This document shows, one piece after another, positions 8,003 to 16,286 of a stretch of 64,000 nucleotides of DNA (position 1 is its first letter; each line of letters starts with the position of its first letter). The notes below the pieces were generated by a model. It was not told the DNA's origin and ran no database searches. It was given only the letters and a program-made list of their open reading frames with translations. A program made the translations under genes and the position numbers. Source of the DNA: Lachnospiraceae bacterium (lineage in GTDB: Bacteria; Bacillota; Clostridia; Lachnospirales; Lachnospiraceae); assembly GCA_910575475.1 (NCBI GenBank), contig CAJTGD010000001.1, positions 124,001-188,000 on the forward strand, in the 5' to 3' direction.

Positions 8003-8857
8003 CTATGAAACAGCATGCAGGTTTTTCAATGAAATGTCAAGTATCGGAGCAGAATGCGTCAGCGCGCCGCTGGAAATATAATCCACTCCCAGAGCCGTCA
8101 GCCGCCCGATATTCTCTTTCGTCACATTTCCGGAGCACTCCGTCTCCGCCCTGCCGTCAATGATGCGGATCGCCTCCTGCATTTCCTCCGCGGACATGTT
8201 ATCCAGCATGATGATGTCCGCCCCGGCTTCCACCGCTTCCTTCACCATATCCAGATTCTCCACCTCCACTTCGATCTTCCGTACAAACGGCGCATACTCC
8301 TTTGCCATCCGGACTGCTTTTGTCACGCTTCCTGCCGCCCCGATGTGATTATCCTTGAGAAGCACCCCGTCAGAAAGGTTATACCGATGGTTGTAGCCGC
8401 CTCCCACCCGGACCGCGTATTTCTCAAAGATCCGCATATTCGGCGTGGTCTTCCTCGTATCCAGAAGCTTCGTTTTGCTGCCCGCAAGCAGATCCGCCAC
8501 CGAACGGGTATAGGTGGCAATGCCGCTCATCCGCTGGAGATAATTCAGCGCCACACGCTCGCCGGAGAGCAGGACCCGGATATCGCCGGTCACCCTTCCC
8601 AGCAGCTCGCCGGACTTCACCGCGTCGCCGTCCTTGCAGAAAAACTCCGCCTTCGTCTCCCCATCCAGCAGCTCAAACACTCTCCGGAACACCTGCAGCC
8701 CGGCAATGACCCCGTCCTGCTTGCAGATCAGCTCCACCTCTCCTTCCACAGCCTCCTTCATGACCGAATTGGTGGTCACGTCCTCACTGGAAATATCCTC
8801 CCGTAAAGCTTCCATGATCAAATGATCCATCTGTAATGTTTCTGTTATTTTATTCAT
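8003..8857 (-). CDS. nadC: Nicotinate-nucleotide pyrophosphorylase (carboxylating)
   Basis: A 284-aa quinolinate phosphoribosyltransferase, which joins quinolinate and PRPP to give nicotinate mononucleotide, CO2 and PPi. Visible motifs are EDISSEDVTT at the N-terminus, LDTRKTTPNMRIFEKYAVRVGG for PRPP and quinolinate contacts, KDNHI, and DIIMLDNMS. Length is normal. GAGGAG lies 7 nt before the ATG. It is the third enzyme gene of the operon, after nadA and nadB. Confidence 0.97.
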   Translation of the reverse strand: MNKITETLQMDHLIMEALREDISSEDVTTNSVMKEAVEGEVELICKQDGVIAGLQVFRRVFELLDGETKAEFFCKDGDAVKSGELLGRVTGDIRVLLSGERVALNYLQRMSGIATYTRSVADLLAGSKTKLLDTRKTTPNMRIFEKYAVRVGGGYNHRYNLSDGVLLKDNHIGAAGSVTKAVRMAKEYAPFVRKIEVEVENLDMVKEAVEAGADIIMLDNMSAEEMQEAIRIIDGRAETECSGNVTKENIGRLTALGVDYISSGALTHSAPILDISLKNLHAVS

Positions 8858-9012
8858 GTTCTTCTCCTCGTAATCCTTTTTTAACTCTTATAATCTGTAC
8901 CTTACGCCTGACGCCGCGGGGGCTTTTCGAATCCCGGTCTCCACGGTGTCCTGCCGGCAAAACAGCATCTATCCTGTCTCATCCAGACCGTTCCATATTC
9001 TCAGTATAAATT

Positions 9013-10335
9013 TCAGCCCTCCGCGCAGCCCTCTATTTCCTCCCGGATCTTCATCGCCGCCCGCTTCGCGAACACCAGGCTTTCCAGCAGGGAATTGCTT
9101 GCCAGCCGGTTCGCCCCGTGAACCCCGTTGCAGCTGGTCTCTCCCACCGCAAATAAACGCGGCATAGAGGTCCGGCTGTCCGAATCCACCCACACGCCGC
9201 CCATAAAATAATGCTGCGCCGGAACCACCGGAATGCATTCCTTCAATACATCATATCCCTCTTCCAGGCACCGCTGATAAATGTTTGGAAAATGCCGCAG
9301 GATCGTCTCTTTCTCAATATGCTCCATGGACAGGTACACAAAATCCGTCCCGTCCTTTTCCATCTGTTCCCGGATCGCGGCCGCCACCACATCCCTGGGG
9401 AGCAGTTCATCCACAAACCGCTCTTTCTTCTTATTATACAGCACCGCGCCTTCCCCGCGCACAGATTCCGAGATCAAAAACCGTCTCCCCGGCTTTTTCG
9501 AATACAGCGTGGTCGGATGAAACTGCACATAATCCAAATGCTCCAGCCGGATGCCGTGCTTCTTTGAAATCTCAATCGCATCCCCCGTCAAATGCGGAAA
9601 ATTCGTGGAATGGGTATACTGTCCCCCGATCCCGCCTGTGGCAAATATGGTATAGCCGGCACGGATCTCCATCTGTTCCCTGCACGCAGTTTCTCCCGGG
9701 GCTTCTGCCTTATCCCGCTCTCTGCACGCATCCTCTCCCTGCAAAATGCCAGCTTCCTCATGACATTCTTTAAGATCTGCAGCTTCCGAATCCGTTTCCC
9801 CCTGCCTGTCGTTCTTTACACGTTCCGCCAGTATCCCAACACATGCCCCGTTCTCGACAAGAATATCCGTCATCGCGGTATACTCATACAGCGTCACATT
9901 TTCCAGCCTCTTCACCTGCTCCAGCAGCTTGCTGGTGATCTCTTTTCCGGTAATATCCTTGTGATACAGGATCCGCGGCTTCGAATGCGCCCCTTCCCGC
10001 GTGTAGAGGAATTCCCCTTCCGCTTCCTGCTCATGTTCAAATTCTACTCCGAATACTACCAGCTTGTCAATCACATCTCTCGATCCGCGGATCATAATAT
10101 CCACGGATTCCTTCCGGTTCTCATAATGTCCGGCCCGCATCGTATCCTCAAAATAGCTGTCATAATCCTCCTCATCCCGGAGCACGGAGATTCCCCCCTG
10201 TGCCAGAAAGGAATCACTGCTTTCCAGATCCGACTTCGTGATCATAATGATCTTTGTATCTCCCGGCAGGTTCAGGGCGCTGAACAGCCCCGCGACGCCT
10301 GTCCCCACAATTACCACATCAGCTTCTGTTTTCAT
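9013..10335 (-). CDS. nadB: L-aspartate oxidase
   Basis: A 440-aa flavoprotein that oxidises L-aspartate to iminoaspartate for NadA. It has the FAD dinucleotide motif VVIVGTGVAGLFSAL at the N-terminus, the active-site stretch QGGISV, GGIGGQYTHSTN, YVQFHPT and the second FAD segment GETSCNGVHGANRLASNSLLE. The start at 10335 is chosen because AGGAGAAG lies just upstream of it. The protein ends soon after the FAD domain, so it lacks the C-terminal helical domain of E. coli NadB. An acidic Cys-containing stretch of about 45 residues is inserted before IFATGG. Confidence 0.95.
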   Translation of the reverse strand: MKTEADVVIVGTGVAGLFSALNLPGDTKIIMITKSDLESSDSFLAQGGISVLRDEEDYDSYFEDTMRAGHYENRKESVDIMIRGSRDVIDKLVVFGVEFEHEQEAEGEFLYTREGAHSKPRILYHKDITGKEITSKLLEQVKRLENVTLYEYTAMTDILVENGACVGILAERVKNDRQGETDSEAADLKECHEEAGILQGEDACRERDKAEAPGETACREQMEIRAGYTIFATGGIGGQYTHSTNFPHLTGDAIEISKKHGIRLEHLDYVQFHPTTLYSKKPGRRFLISESVRGEGAVLYNKKKERFVDELLPRDVVAAAIREQMEKDGTDFVYLSMEHIEKETILRHFPNIYQRCLEEGYDVLKECIPVVPAQHYFMGGVWVDSDSRTSMPRLFAVGETSCNGVHGANRLASNSLLESLVFAKRAAMKIREEIEGCAEG

Positions 10336-10392
10336 AACTTCTTCTCCTATCATATCCCCCGTATCATTTCTTCATGTGATCCTTTACACGAC

Positions 10393-11295
10393 CTATGCCA
10401 GCTCCAGCATTCTTACCAGCGGCTTCTTCGACAGCTCCTGCAGCTCCTGATCCACTTCCACCGCATTTTCCCCTGTTTTCAGCACGTGCAGGAGCTTTTC
10501 CAGAGTATTCAGTTTCATATCCCGGCACACCGGCTCTGTCTTCGTAAAATAAAACTTCTTTTCCGGATTGTCCTTTTCCAGCTTCCACCGCACCCCTGTT
10601 TCCGTACACACGATAAACTCCCTGCTGTCACTCCTGGCGGCATACTGGATGATCCCCGACGTACTGCCTATGTAATCCGACTCTTTCAGCACCTCTTCCC
10701 TGCATTCCGGGTGGGATAAGACCTCCGCGTCCGGGTGCATGGCCTTTGCCTCCATCAGCTCCCGAAGCTGCAGCTCTTCATGGACCGGACAGTACCCTTC
10801 ATTGAATACGAAATGCTTCTCCGGTACCTGCTCCGCCACATAATGAGCCAGATTTTTATCCGGAATGAAAAAAATGTTCCGGTTCGGCAGGGCCTTCACG
10901 ATCTCCACCGCATTTGCCGAGGTCACGCATATGTCAGAATACTTCTTCAATTCCGCCGTGGAATTGATATAGCATACCACCGCCAGATCCTCATACTTCT
11001 CCCGCATCCGCCGGATCGTCCCGGCGTCCGCCATATGCGCCATCTGGCAGTCCGCGCTCAGATCCGGCATCAGCACCGTCTTCCCCGGATTCAATATTTT
11101 CGTGCTCTCCCCCATAAAAGACACTCCGCAGAACACGATCGTCTGCTCGGCAAGCCCCACGGCCACCCTGCTCAGATAAAAGGAATCCCCCACATAGTCC
11201 GCAACCTCCTGCACCTCAGGCTCCGCATAATAGTGGGCGAGGATGACCGCATCCTTTTCCTTTTTCAGCCTGTTGATTTCCTCTGTCAATGTCAT
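10393..11295 (-). CDS. nadA: Quinolinate synthase
   Basis: A 300-aa [4Fe-4S] enzyme that condenses iminoaspartate with dihydroxyacetone phosphate. Three conserved cysteines fit the cluster ligands: in VFCGVSFM, in EGYCPVHEE and in VCRDMKLNT. AHYYAEPEVQE and TSANAV are typical substrate-site segments. The start is placed at 11295 (MTLTEEINRL) because GGAGGAAATGGAAG precedes it; the frame extends 8 codons upstream. First gene of nadA-nadB-nadC-niaR. Confidence 0.96.
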   Translation of the reverse strand: MTLTEEINRLKKEKDAVILAHYYAEPEVQEVADYVGDSFYLSRVAVGLAEQTIVFCGVSFMGESTKILNPGKTVLMPDLSADCQMAHMADAGTIRRMREKYEDLAVVCYINSTAELKKYSDICVTSANAVEIVKALPNRNIFFIPDKNLAHYVAEQVPEKHFVFNEGYCPVHEELQLRELMEAKAMHPDAEVLSHPECREEVLKESDYIGSTSGIIQYAARSDSREFIVCTETGVRWKLEKDNPEKKFYFTKTEPVCRDMKLNTLEKLLHVLKTGENAVEVDQELQELSKKPLVRMLELA

Positions 11296-11340
11296 CTTCC
11301 ATTTCCTCCAATGCTTCATTCACTACCGCAAACAGCAATC

Positions 11341-11378
11341 ATTATAGCACATAGTTTTACATATGACAAGACAGTTGA
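11341..11378 (-). promoter_or_regulatory. nadA promoter with candidate NiaR site
   Basis: On the minus strand: -35 TTGTCA (11364-11369), 17-bp spacer, -10 TATAAT (11341-11346). The sequence CAACTGTCTTGTCA covers the -35. A TGTCTTGTCA-like element is what I recall for NiaR operators in Firmicutes, so this is a plausible repressor site. The promoter call is solid; the operator call is inference. Confidence 0.7.
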
Positions 11379-11458
11379 ATTTACAATAATCATAATACAC
11401 ATCTTCTACCATCGCAGAAGCCATATATCTGTACCACGAAGTTCCCATTGACCAAAAA

Positions 11459-11498
11459 TATGCAGCCGTCCCGCAGATTACTGCCAAACAGCTGCATA
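11459..11498. repeat. Hairpin in the nadA upstream region
   Basis: TATGCAGC (11459-11466) is the exact inverse of GCTGCATA (11491-11498). The 340 bp between nadA and the PTS IIB gene hold this hairpin, the nadA promoter and a MITE-end-like sequence; I see no gene there. Confidence 0.5.
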
Positions 11499-11567
11499 CT
11501 TTATGTTTCCTTTTTTCACTGATAAAAAAATCTGTCCTTCCCACCGCAGAGATGCTCCTAATACAGC

Positions 11568-11591
11568 ATTATATACGCAATACTGTACTAG
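11568..11591. repeat. MITE-end-like fragment
   Basis: The 24 bases ATTATATACGCAATACTGTA plus CTAG match the inverse of the left end of the MITE at 26810-26833 with one mismatch. A partial inverse (TACAGCATT) lies just before it, so it may be a solo end or a collapsed copy. Confidence 0.7.
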
Positions 11592-11636
11592 CAAAAGCAG
11601 AGTGGATTCCCCGGCTCTGCCCTGCTTGGCTCCTGA

Positions 11637-11918
11637 TCACGAACGAAGTATCTCCAGAATCCTGTCCTGCAGCTCTTCCGCCCCGATTCCCGTAATAAAC
11701 GGCATCCCGCTGACCAGCGGCACACCATATTCTTTTTTTGCCCTGACGGTCGCCACGATCAGAACCGTACCCTCCAGGTGCTCTTCCACCTCAGAGATCT
11801 TCATCTGGCAGATCTCTGCCTCAACCCCGTACTGCCGGCACAGTTCCTCCACCTTTTTTGCCGCGATCGTCGAAGTCGCCACTGCTCCGCCGCAGGCTAC
11901 GATTATTTTTTTCTTCAT
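11637..11918 (-). CDS. PTS system IIB component, galactitol/GatB type, orphan
   Basis: A 93-aa protein beginning MKKKIIVACGGAVATSTIAA; the Cys in ACGGAVATS is the phosphorylated residue of GatB-type IIB proteins, and PLVSGMPFITGIG is the conserved C-terminal segment. The start at 11918 follows an AGGAGG; a longer frame up to 11948 lacks one. No IIA or IIC partner lies in the window. It sits 29 bp after the CofE-like gene on the same strand, so it is probably in that operon and may regulate rather than transport. Confidence 0.88.
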   Translation of the reverse strand: MKKKIIVACGGAVATSTIAAKKVEELCRQYGVEAEICQMKISEVEEHLEGTVLIVATVRAKKEYGVPLVSGMPFITGIGAEELQDRILEILRS

Positions 11919-11947
11919 GCCGAAAGCCTCCTGCTTAGGAAATTTCA

Positions 11948-13141
11948 TTAACCGTGAGTATAATTGTCAAAATACCCCTGCACCAGGATCACCGGAGTCC
12001 CCTTGTCCCCCGACCCGCTGGTCAGGTCGCAGAGCGAGCCGATCAAATCCGTGATCCTCCGCGGAGTCGTCCCCTGGGATACCATATCTCCCACCAGATT
12101 CTCCTTTTTCTCCTGGATCCTCTTTGAGATCGCATCCTGCAGCTCTTTTCCCGACAGCTCCTTAAAGTCATTGTCCGCCAGATATTTCAGCTTCAATTCA
12201 TTCGGCGTGCCTTCCAGCCCCTTCGTGTTGGCTACCGATACACACGGATCCGCCAGTTCCCAGATCTTGCCTACCGGATCCTTGAACGCGCCGTCCCCAT
12301 ATACCATGACTTCCACATGCTTCCCTGTCTTTTCCAGGATCTGCTTCTGAACCTCTCCCACCAGACCCGTACACTCTCTCGGGAACAGCTTGACCGATTC
12401 CTCCGTGGATTTATTCGAACCCAGCAGCCCGAAACGCTCGTTGCATCCGCTGCCGTCCACCGGGCTTGTCAAAATGTCGTCCATCCCAAGCACCACCTCT
12501 GCGCCCGCAGATTTCAAGATCCGCTTCGTCCTTGCCCGGGTATGGATGTCGCAGGCCAGCACATGCTTCGTATACTTCAGGATCTCCCGCGGATTATTTG
12601 CAAAGATCACCTCTGCCTCCGCTCCCTGCTCCCGGATCAGCTCGCTGTAATAAGCCACATAATCTACGCCTGTGAAGCGGTGCTTATTCTCGCCGAACAG
12701 TTCTCTGTAACGCGCCACATCCAGCACGTCGCTGTAGGGGTTGATCCCTGCCTCATCCACCTGATCCAGAGAGACCAGTTCATTTCCCACTTCATCGCTT
12801 GGGTAGCTCAGCATCAGCACGATCTTCTTCGCGCCTCTTGCGATCCCTTTCAGACACACGGAAAACCGGTTGCGGGACAGGATCGGGAAGATCACTCCCA
12901 CGGTCTCTCCTCCCAGCTTTTCTCTCACGTCCTTCGCGATCGCGTCAATCGATGCATAATTTCCCTGCGCCCTTGCCACGATGGACTCTGTTGCCGCGAT
13001 CACATCCCTGTCATGAAGTGAAAAGCCTTCGCTTTCCGCTGCTTCCAGCACGCTCGTTACAATAATATCCGCCAGATGGTCGCCTTCCCTGATGATCGGG
13101 CATCGGATTCCTCTTGAAACAGTACCTACTTTTCTTTCCAT
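11948..13141 (-). CDS. CofE-like (F420-0:glutamate ligase family) protein
   Basis: A 397-aa protein resembling coenzyme F420-0:L-glutamate ligase in RDVIAATESIVARAQGNYAS near the N-terminus and in the acidic metal-site stretches EVVLGMDDI and YGDGAFKDPVGKIWELAD. It is longer than archaeal CofE (about 250 aa) and has a Lys-rich C-terminal extension. No F420 pathway gene is nearby and these organisms are not known to make F420, so the substrate is probably different: an amino acid-ligase role on an unknown acceptor is inference. AAGGGG precedes the ATG at 13141. Confidence 0.75.
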   Translation of the reverse strand: MERKVGTVSRGIRCPIIREGDHLADIIVTSVLEAAESEGFSLHDRDVIAATESIVARAQGNYASIDAIAKDVREKLGGETVGVIFPILSRNRFSVCLKGIARGAKKIVLMLSYPSDEVGNELVSLDQVDEAGINPYSDVLDVARYRELFGENKHRFTGVDYVAYYSELIREQGAEAEVIFANNPREILKYTKHVLACDIHTRARTKRILKSAGAEVVLGMDDILTSPVDGSGCNERFGLLGSNKSTEESVKLFPRECTGLVGEVQKQILEKTGKHVEVMVYGDGAFKDPVGKIWELADPCVSVANTKGLEGTPNELKLKYLADNDFKELSGKELQDAISKRIQEKKENLVGDMVSQGTTPRRITDLIGSLCDLTSGSGDKGTPVILVQGYFDNYTHG

Positions 13142-13323
13142 GTTCCATTCCCCTTGTATAATAAATGTAATCAGATCTGCCCAGTCAAGCCGCACACCGG
13201 CTGCCCTGTAAACAGCCGATCGGCATGCCTCACACACCGCTCCTGAACAGGTGCTCATGATCCTATATCCTTACTTTATCATACCTGCCGGGATTTCACA
13301 ATCCACTTTTTATAAAATTCGCA

Positions 13324-14007
13324 TCAGGCCAGGCGCAGTCTCCGTCTTCCATGCCCTCTCATCTGATATGTGACAAATTCCACATGCCGGTCCATCCAGC
13401 CGTCCATGCGTCCGATCACCTTCCCCATGGTCAGCGCGCTGAGCAACGTCCCGATCCCAAGTCCGCTGATCCCGCCAAGGCACACAAGGGTCAGCACAGC
13501 CGTGATCACCACGCAGATTAAGTCGAAAGAAACCTTAATCCTGGAAAATGCCGTTCCCGTAATATCCGACAATTCCTTTGGGAACAGATCCGTCGGAATG
13601 ATCGGCATCTTACACCGGTTGGACAACGCAACCCCCATACAGATGATCAGGTAGCTCGCCGCGAAGTAGAAGACCCGAAATGGAGCTGCCAGCGGAAGCA
13701 CCTGCATCCATTCCTTGTGTACATCCATCATCAGCCCAAACGCAAATCCGACTCCAAAGCTCAAAAGATACTGCAGAACAAATCTTTTTCTCAGAATCAT
13801 CAGGCTGAGCACCAGCGCGCTCTGGAAAATGTACGTCCACGTTCCCAGTGAAAATACAGGGAGTACCTCACTCAGCGCATAAGTCATACTGGAGATCGCC
13901 GAGATCCCGGTTCCCGAATACAGCATCAGTACCACCCCGAAGCTGTTCATCACAATAATGACCGGAAGAACCAGTTCCCCTCTGACCATTGTTTTCTTTG
14001 TATCCAT
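13324..14007 (-). CDS. YczE/YyaS-like integral membrane protein
   Basis: A 227-aa protein with about five membrane helices (near 10-35, 48-68, 75-95, 105-125 and 160-185). Motifs such as GTWTYIFQ, GFAFGLMMD and MPIIPTDLFPKELS recall the YczE/YyaS and YitT membrane families. The start at 14007 follows GGAGGG. It heads the minus-strand group with the CofE-like and PTS IIB genes and is divergent from lysR, which probably controls it. The substrate is unknown. Confidence 0.8.
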   Translation of the reverse strand: MDTKKTMVRGELVLPVIIVMNSFGVVLMLYSGTGISAISSMTYALSEVLPVFSLGTWTYIFQSALVLSLMILRKRFVLQYLLSFGVGFAFGLMMDVHKEWMQVLPLAAPFRVFYFAASYLIICMGVALSNRCKMPIIPTDLFPKELSDITGTAFSRIKVSFDLICVVITAVLTLVCLGGISGLGIGTLLSALTMGKVIGRMDGWMDRHVEFVTYQMRGHGRRRLRLA

Positions 14008-14105
14008 TAGATATCCCTCCATCTTTCATATCGTCACTGAACTTTCAGATTTCTTCTGTTCGTTTCTGCACATACTAAGTTATCACACATCCATATATAA
14101 AACAA

Positions 14106-14156
14106 ATGAATAATTTCTATTTATTCATAGACAACATCTATGAATTGGTTTATACT
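14106..14156 (+). promoter_or_regulatory. lysR promoter with overlapping palindromes
   Basis: -35 TAGACA (14128-14133), 17-bp spacer, -10 TATACT (14151-14156). The perfect palindrome ATTCATAGA-caaca-TCTATGAAT (14123-14145) covers the -35, and a second one, ATGAATAA-n7-TTATTCAT (14106-14128), overlaps its left side. This is the usual layout of an autoregulated LysR site in a divergent region. Confidence 0.75.
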
Positions 14157-14192
14157 ATGTAAAACGAACGATAAATGAAAAGAGGGATTTCT

Positions 14193-15149
14193 ATGAACCT
14201 GTACCAGTTAAGATATTTCGCAGAACTCGCCCAGGAGCAGCACTATACCAATGCCGCCCAGCACCTGAATATCTCCCAGCCCAGCTTAAGCCACGCCATT
14301 TCACAGTTGGAGGAAGAGCTTGGAGTACAGCTGTTTGAAAAAGCCGGGAGGGGGACCAGGCTGACCGGATACGGACAGGAATTTCTGCAATGCGTCACAC
14401 GTTCCCTGTCCATCCTGGACAATGGCATTGAAAATATGCATCGCTACGCAAAAGGCGAGGGACTGATCCGCCTGGGCTTTCTCACCCAGCTGGGCGTCCA
14501 GTTCATCCCCAGACTGGCCTCCCGTTTTCTCTCCCTGAACTCAGACTGCAAGATCGATTTTACCTTCCACGGAGACCGGACACCGGAGCTCTTAGATGGC
14601 CTGAGACTTCGAAAATATGACCTGATCTTCTGCGTGCGCCCTGTAGAATCCGACGACCTCTCCTGCGTCCCCATCGACCGCCAGGAGCTTGTCCTGATCG
14701 TGCCGAAGGACCATCCGCTGGCAGAAAACAAGTCCGTTTCCCTGGAGGACACACTGCAGTACCCCTACATTTATTTCAATAATAAAACTGGACTGCGTTT
14801 CGTGATCGACGAACTGTTCGAAGCAGTCGGCCGCCGCCCGGAGATCGCCTACGAAACGGACGAGGAGCAGATCATCTTCGGCCTTGTCGCTTACGGCTTC
14901 GGGATTGCCGTCACCCCTTACCGTGAGATCCTCTTAAAGCTGAATGTAAAGATCCTCCCCATCGTCCGCCCCGCCTGGGAAGGCAACATTTACATGGTCT
15001 CCAACAAGCAGGTATACCTGACTCCCGCAGTCACGAACTTCCGGGACTTTATACTCCGGCAGCTTCTCGAACAGCAGGAGTCACCGTGGCCTCGTAATCT
15101 TAATACACCACAGCCCCAAACGGCATCAATGCCAGCTTCGCCAGTTTAA
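14193..15149 (+). CDS. LysR-family transcriptional regulator
   Basis: A 318-aa regulator. Residues 1-60 form the winged helix (LRYFAELAQEQHYTNAAQHL, then SQPSLSHAISQLEEELGVQL); about 90-290 form the periplasmic-binding-like effector domain (IRLGFL, YDLIFCV, PKDHPLA). The start MNLYQLRYF at 14193 is preferred because AGAGGGA precedes it. It is divergent from the YczE-like gene and probably controls the YczE/CofE/PTS IIB group. The effector is unknown. Its 3' end overlaps the convergent YccF gene by 50 bp. Confidence 0.92.
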   Translation: MNLYQLRYFAELAQEQHYTNAAQHLNISQPSLSHAISQLEEELGVQLFEKAGRGTRLTGYGQEFLQCVTRSLSILDNGIENMHRYAKGEGLIRLGFLTQLGVQFIPRLASRFLSLNSDCKIDFTFHGDRTPELLDGLRLRKYDLIFCVRPVESDDLSCVPIDRQELVLIVPKDHPLAENKSVSLEDTLQYPYIYFNNKTGLRFVIDELFEAVGRRPEIAYETDEEQIIFGLVAYGFGIAVTPYREILLKLNVKILPIVRPAWEGNIYMVSNKQVYLTPAVTNFRDFILRQLLEQQESPWPRNLNTPQPQTASMPASPV

Positions 15150-15465
15150 AGTGCTGCAGCCCAAATGGAATCCCGATCACCGTAATGCACATCACCCCTC
15201 CGATCACCAGATGTTCCAGAGCCAGCGGAAGCCCCGAGATCAGAAGCCATATCACATTCAATAAAAATGATCCTGCCCCGCCGCCGTACTGCACTTCCTT
15301 CCCAAACGGGAAGAAGCTGAGCCGCGCAAACTTAAAGCACTGCAGACCCACCGGAATCCCAACGATCGAAATACACCACAGGCAGCCCGCCAGACACCAG
15401 CTCAAGCCCGTCACCAGACCGCCGAATACAAACCACAGCAAATTTCCCAAACATCCCATAATCAT
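15100..15465 (-). CDS. YccF-domain membrane protein
   Basis: A 121-aa protein made of two YccF repeats: residues 4-55 (GNLLWFVFGG, CISIVGIPVGLQCFKFARLSFFPFG) and 65-118 (LNVIWLLISG, CITVIGIPFGLQHFKLAKLALMPFG). It should span the membrane about four times. Function is unknown. It lies about 90 bp after the riboswitch-controlled gene on the same strand and could share its transcript. Confidence 0.88.
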   Translation of the reverse strand: MIMGCLGNLLWFVFGGLVTGLSWCLAGCLWCISIVGIPVGLQCFKFARLSFFPFGKEVQYGGGAGSFLLNVIWLLISGLPLALEHLVIGGVMCITVIGIPFGLQHFKLAKLALMPFGAVVY

Positions 15466-15491
15466 TCATCCTTTCTTTTGGTTACGATTCA

Positions 15492-15517
15492 CGGCCTGAC
15501 CGGCCGCTCATAGTAAC
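15492..15517. repeat. Interspersed GC-rich palindromic repeat, copy 1
   Basis: CGGCCTGACCGGCCGCTCAT plus AGTAAC matches 23 of 26 bases at 38699-38724. Both copies are preceded by TTACGATTC, so the full element here reads GTTAC...GTAAC. Confidence 0.75.
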
Positions 15518-15556
15518 TTTCTTTTTTCTAAATTATATGCGCTTCTCCATGTTCCG

Positions 15557-15985
15557 TCATACGATCTGCTTCAATTCCGCCATCAGACTTTCAACATAGC
15601 CGATCGCTTCCTCCACTTGTTCCCTGGCCTCCGCGATCCTTTTCTGCACCAGATAATCCGCCACAAGACCGTCAAAGAAAAAGTCCGCAAATGAAAGAAA
15701 TGTGCTGATCTCCATCCGCAGCTCCATGGGAACGTCCACATCTCCCAGCTCCTTCTGGAACCTCTGCAGATCCCTTTTCGCTGTCTCCATGCAGTTTACC
15801 GCGTCTCCCATTCTTGAATGCTTGATCATATCGATGACAACCCCGCCTCCAAGCAGATCGACGATGCCCCATTTTCTTGCGCTTTCCAGTTTTTCCTTTG
15901 CTTCTCTCAGGCTTGTAAGAGCCCGCGCGCCCGCGCCCAACGCTTCTCTGATTTCCTGTTTCCTTTGTTCCTCTGCCATTTCCAT
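15557..15985 (-). CDS. Hypothetical protein downstream of a Mn2+ riboswitch
   Basis: A 142-aa, mostly helical and charged protein. Residues 1-40 and 110-142 look like amphipathic or coiled helices (REAKEKLESARK, REQVEEAIGYVESLMAELKQ), and the centre has a Gly-rich hydrophobic stretch, WGIVDLLGGGVVIDM. There is no signal peptide and no metal-binding cluster of Cys or His. I do not recognise the family. Its leader contains a yybP-ykoY aptamer and terminator, so expression should rise with manganese; a role in Mn homeostasis is inference. Confidence 0.8.
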   Translation of the reverse strand: MEMAEEQRKQEIREALGAGARALTSLREAKEKLESARKWGIVDLLGGGVVIDMIKHSRMGDAVNCMETAKRDLQRFQKELGDVDVPMELRMEISTFLSFADFFFDGLVADYLVQKRIAEAREQVEEAIGYVESLMAELKQIV

Positions 15986-16061
15986 TTCCTCACTTTCTTA
16001 AGCTTAAACAATCGCAGCCTTTACCAGTCAGCAAGTTGATGCGGCTGTATCCAACAGGATG

Positions 16062-16106
16062 AAAAAAAAGACTCCTATCATGACATCAGCCACAATAAAA
16101 GTCTTG
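16062..16106 (-). terminator. Riboswitch expression-platform terminator
   Basis: On the minus strand AAGACT from the 3' edge of the aptamer can pair with AGTCTT, which is followed by eight T residues. Because this stem uses aptamer bases, terminator and ligand-bound fold exclude each other. Confidence 0.7.
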
Positions 16107-16196
16107 CTATCTCATTTGATACGGATATCTCTCGATATCGGTTGACGGTTTCAAACCCACCCGTTCCGGGTGTTCAGCTACTCCCTTTCAATTGCT
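16091..16196 (-). ncRNA. yybP-ykoY (manganese) riboswitch
   Basis: Read on the minus strand, the segment has the conserved elements in order: AAAGGGAGTAGC, a GC hairpin (CACCCGGAACGGGTG), CGTCAAC, the hairpin GATATCGAGAGATATC, and ATAGCAAGACTTT. These are the two Mn-binding loops and the P1 stem of the yybP-ykoY class. An intrinsic terminator follows, so Mn2+ should switch transcription on. Confidence 0.9.
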
Positions 16197-16203
16197 TGAC
16201 AAA

Positions 16204-16232
16204 AATATATCACTCTTTGCCTCCGCTGTCAA
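16204..16232 (-). promoter_or_regulatory. Promoter of the Mn riboswitch leader
   Basis: On the minus strand: -35 TTGACA (16227-16232), 17-bp spacer, -10 TATATT (16204-16209). Transcription would start just before the aptamer. Confidence 0.85.
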
Positions 16233-16286
16233 GCATCTTAAGAAAACCTTTAGTTTTTCCGTTGCTGTCGCGTTACATGTCACACA

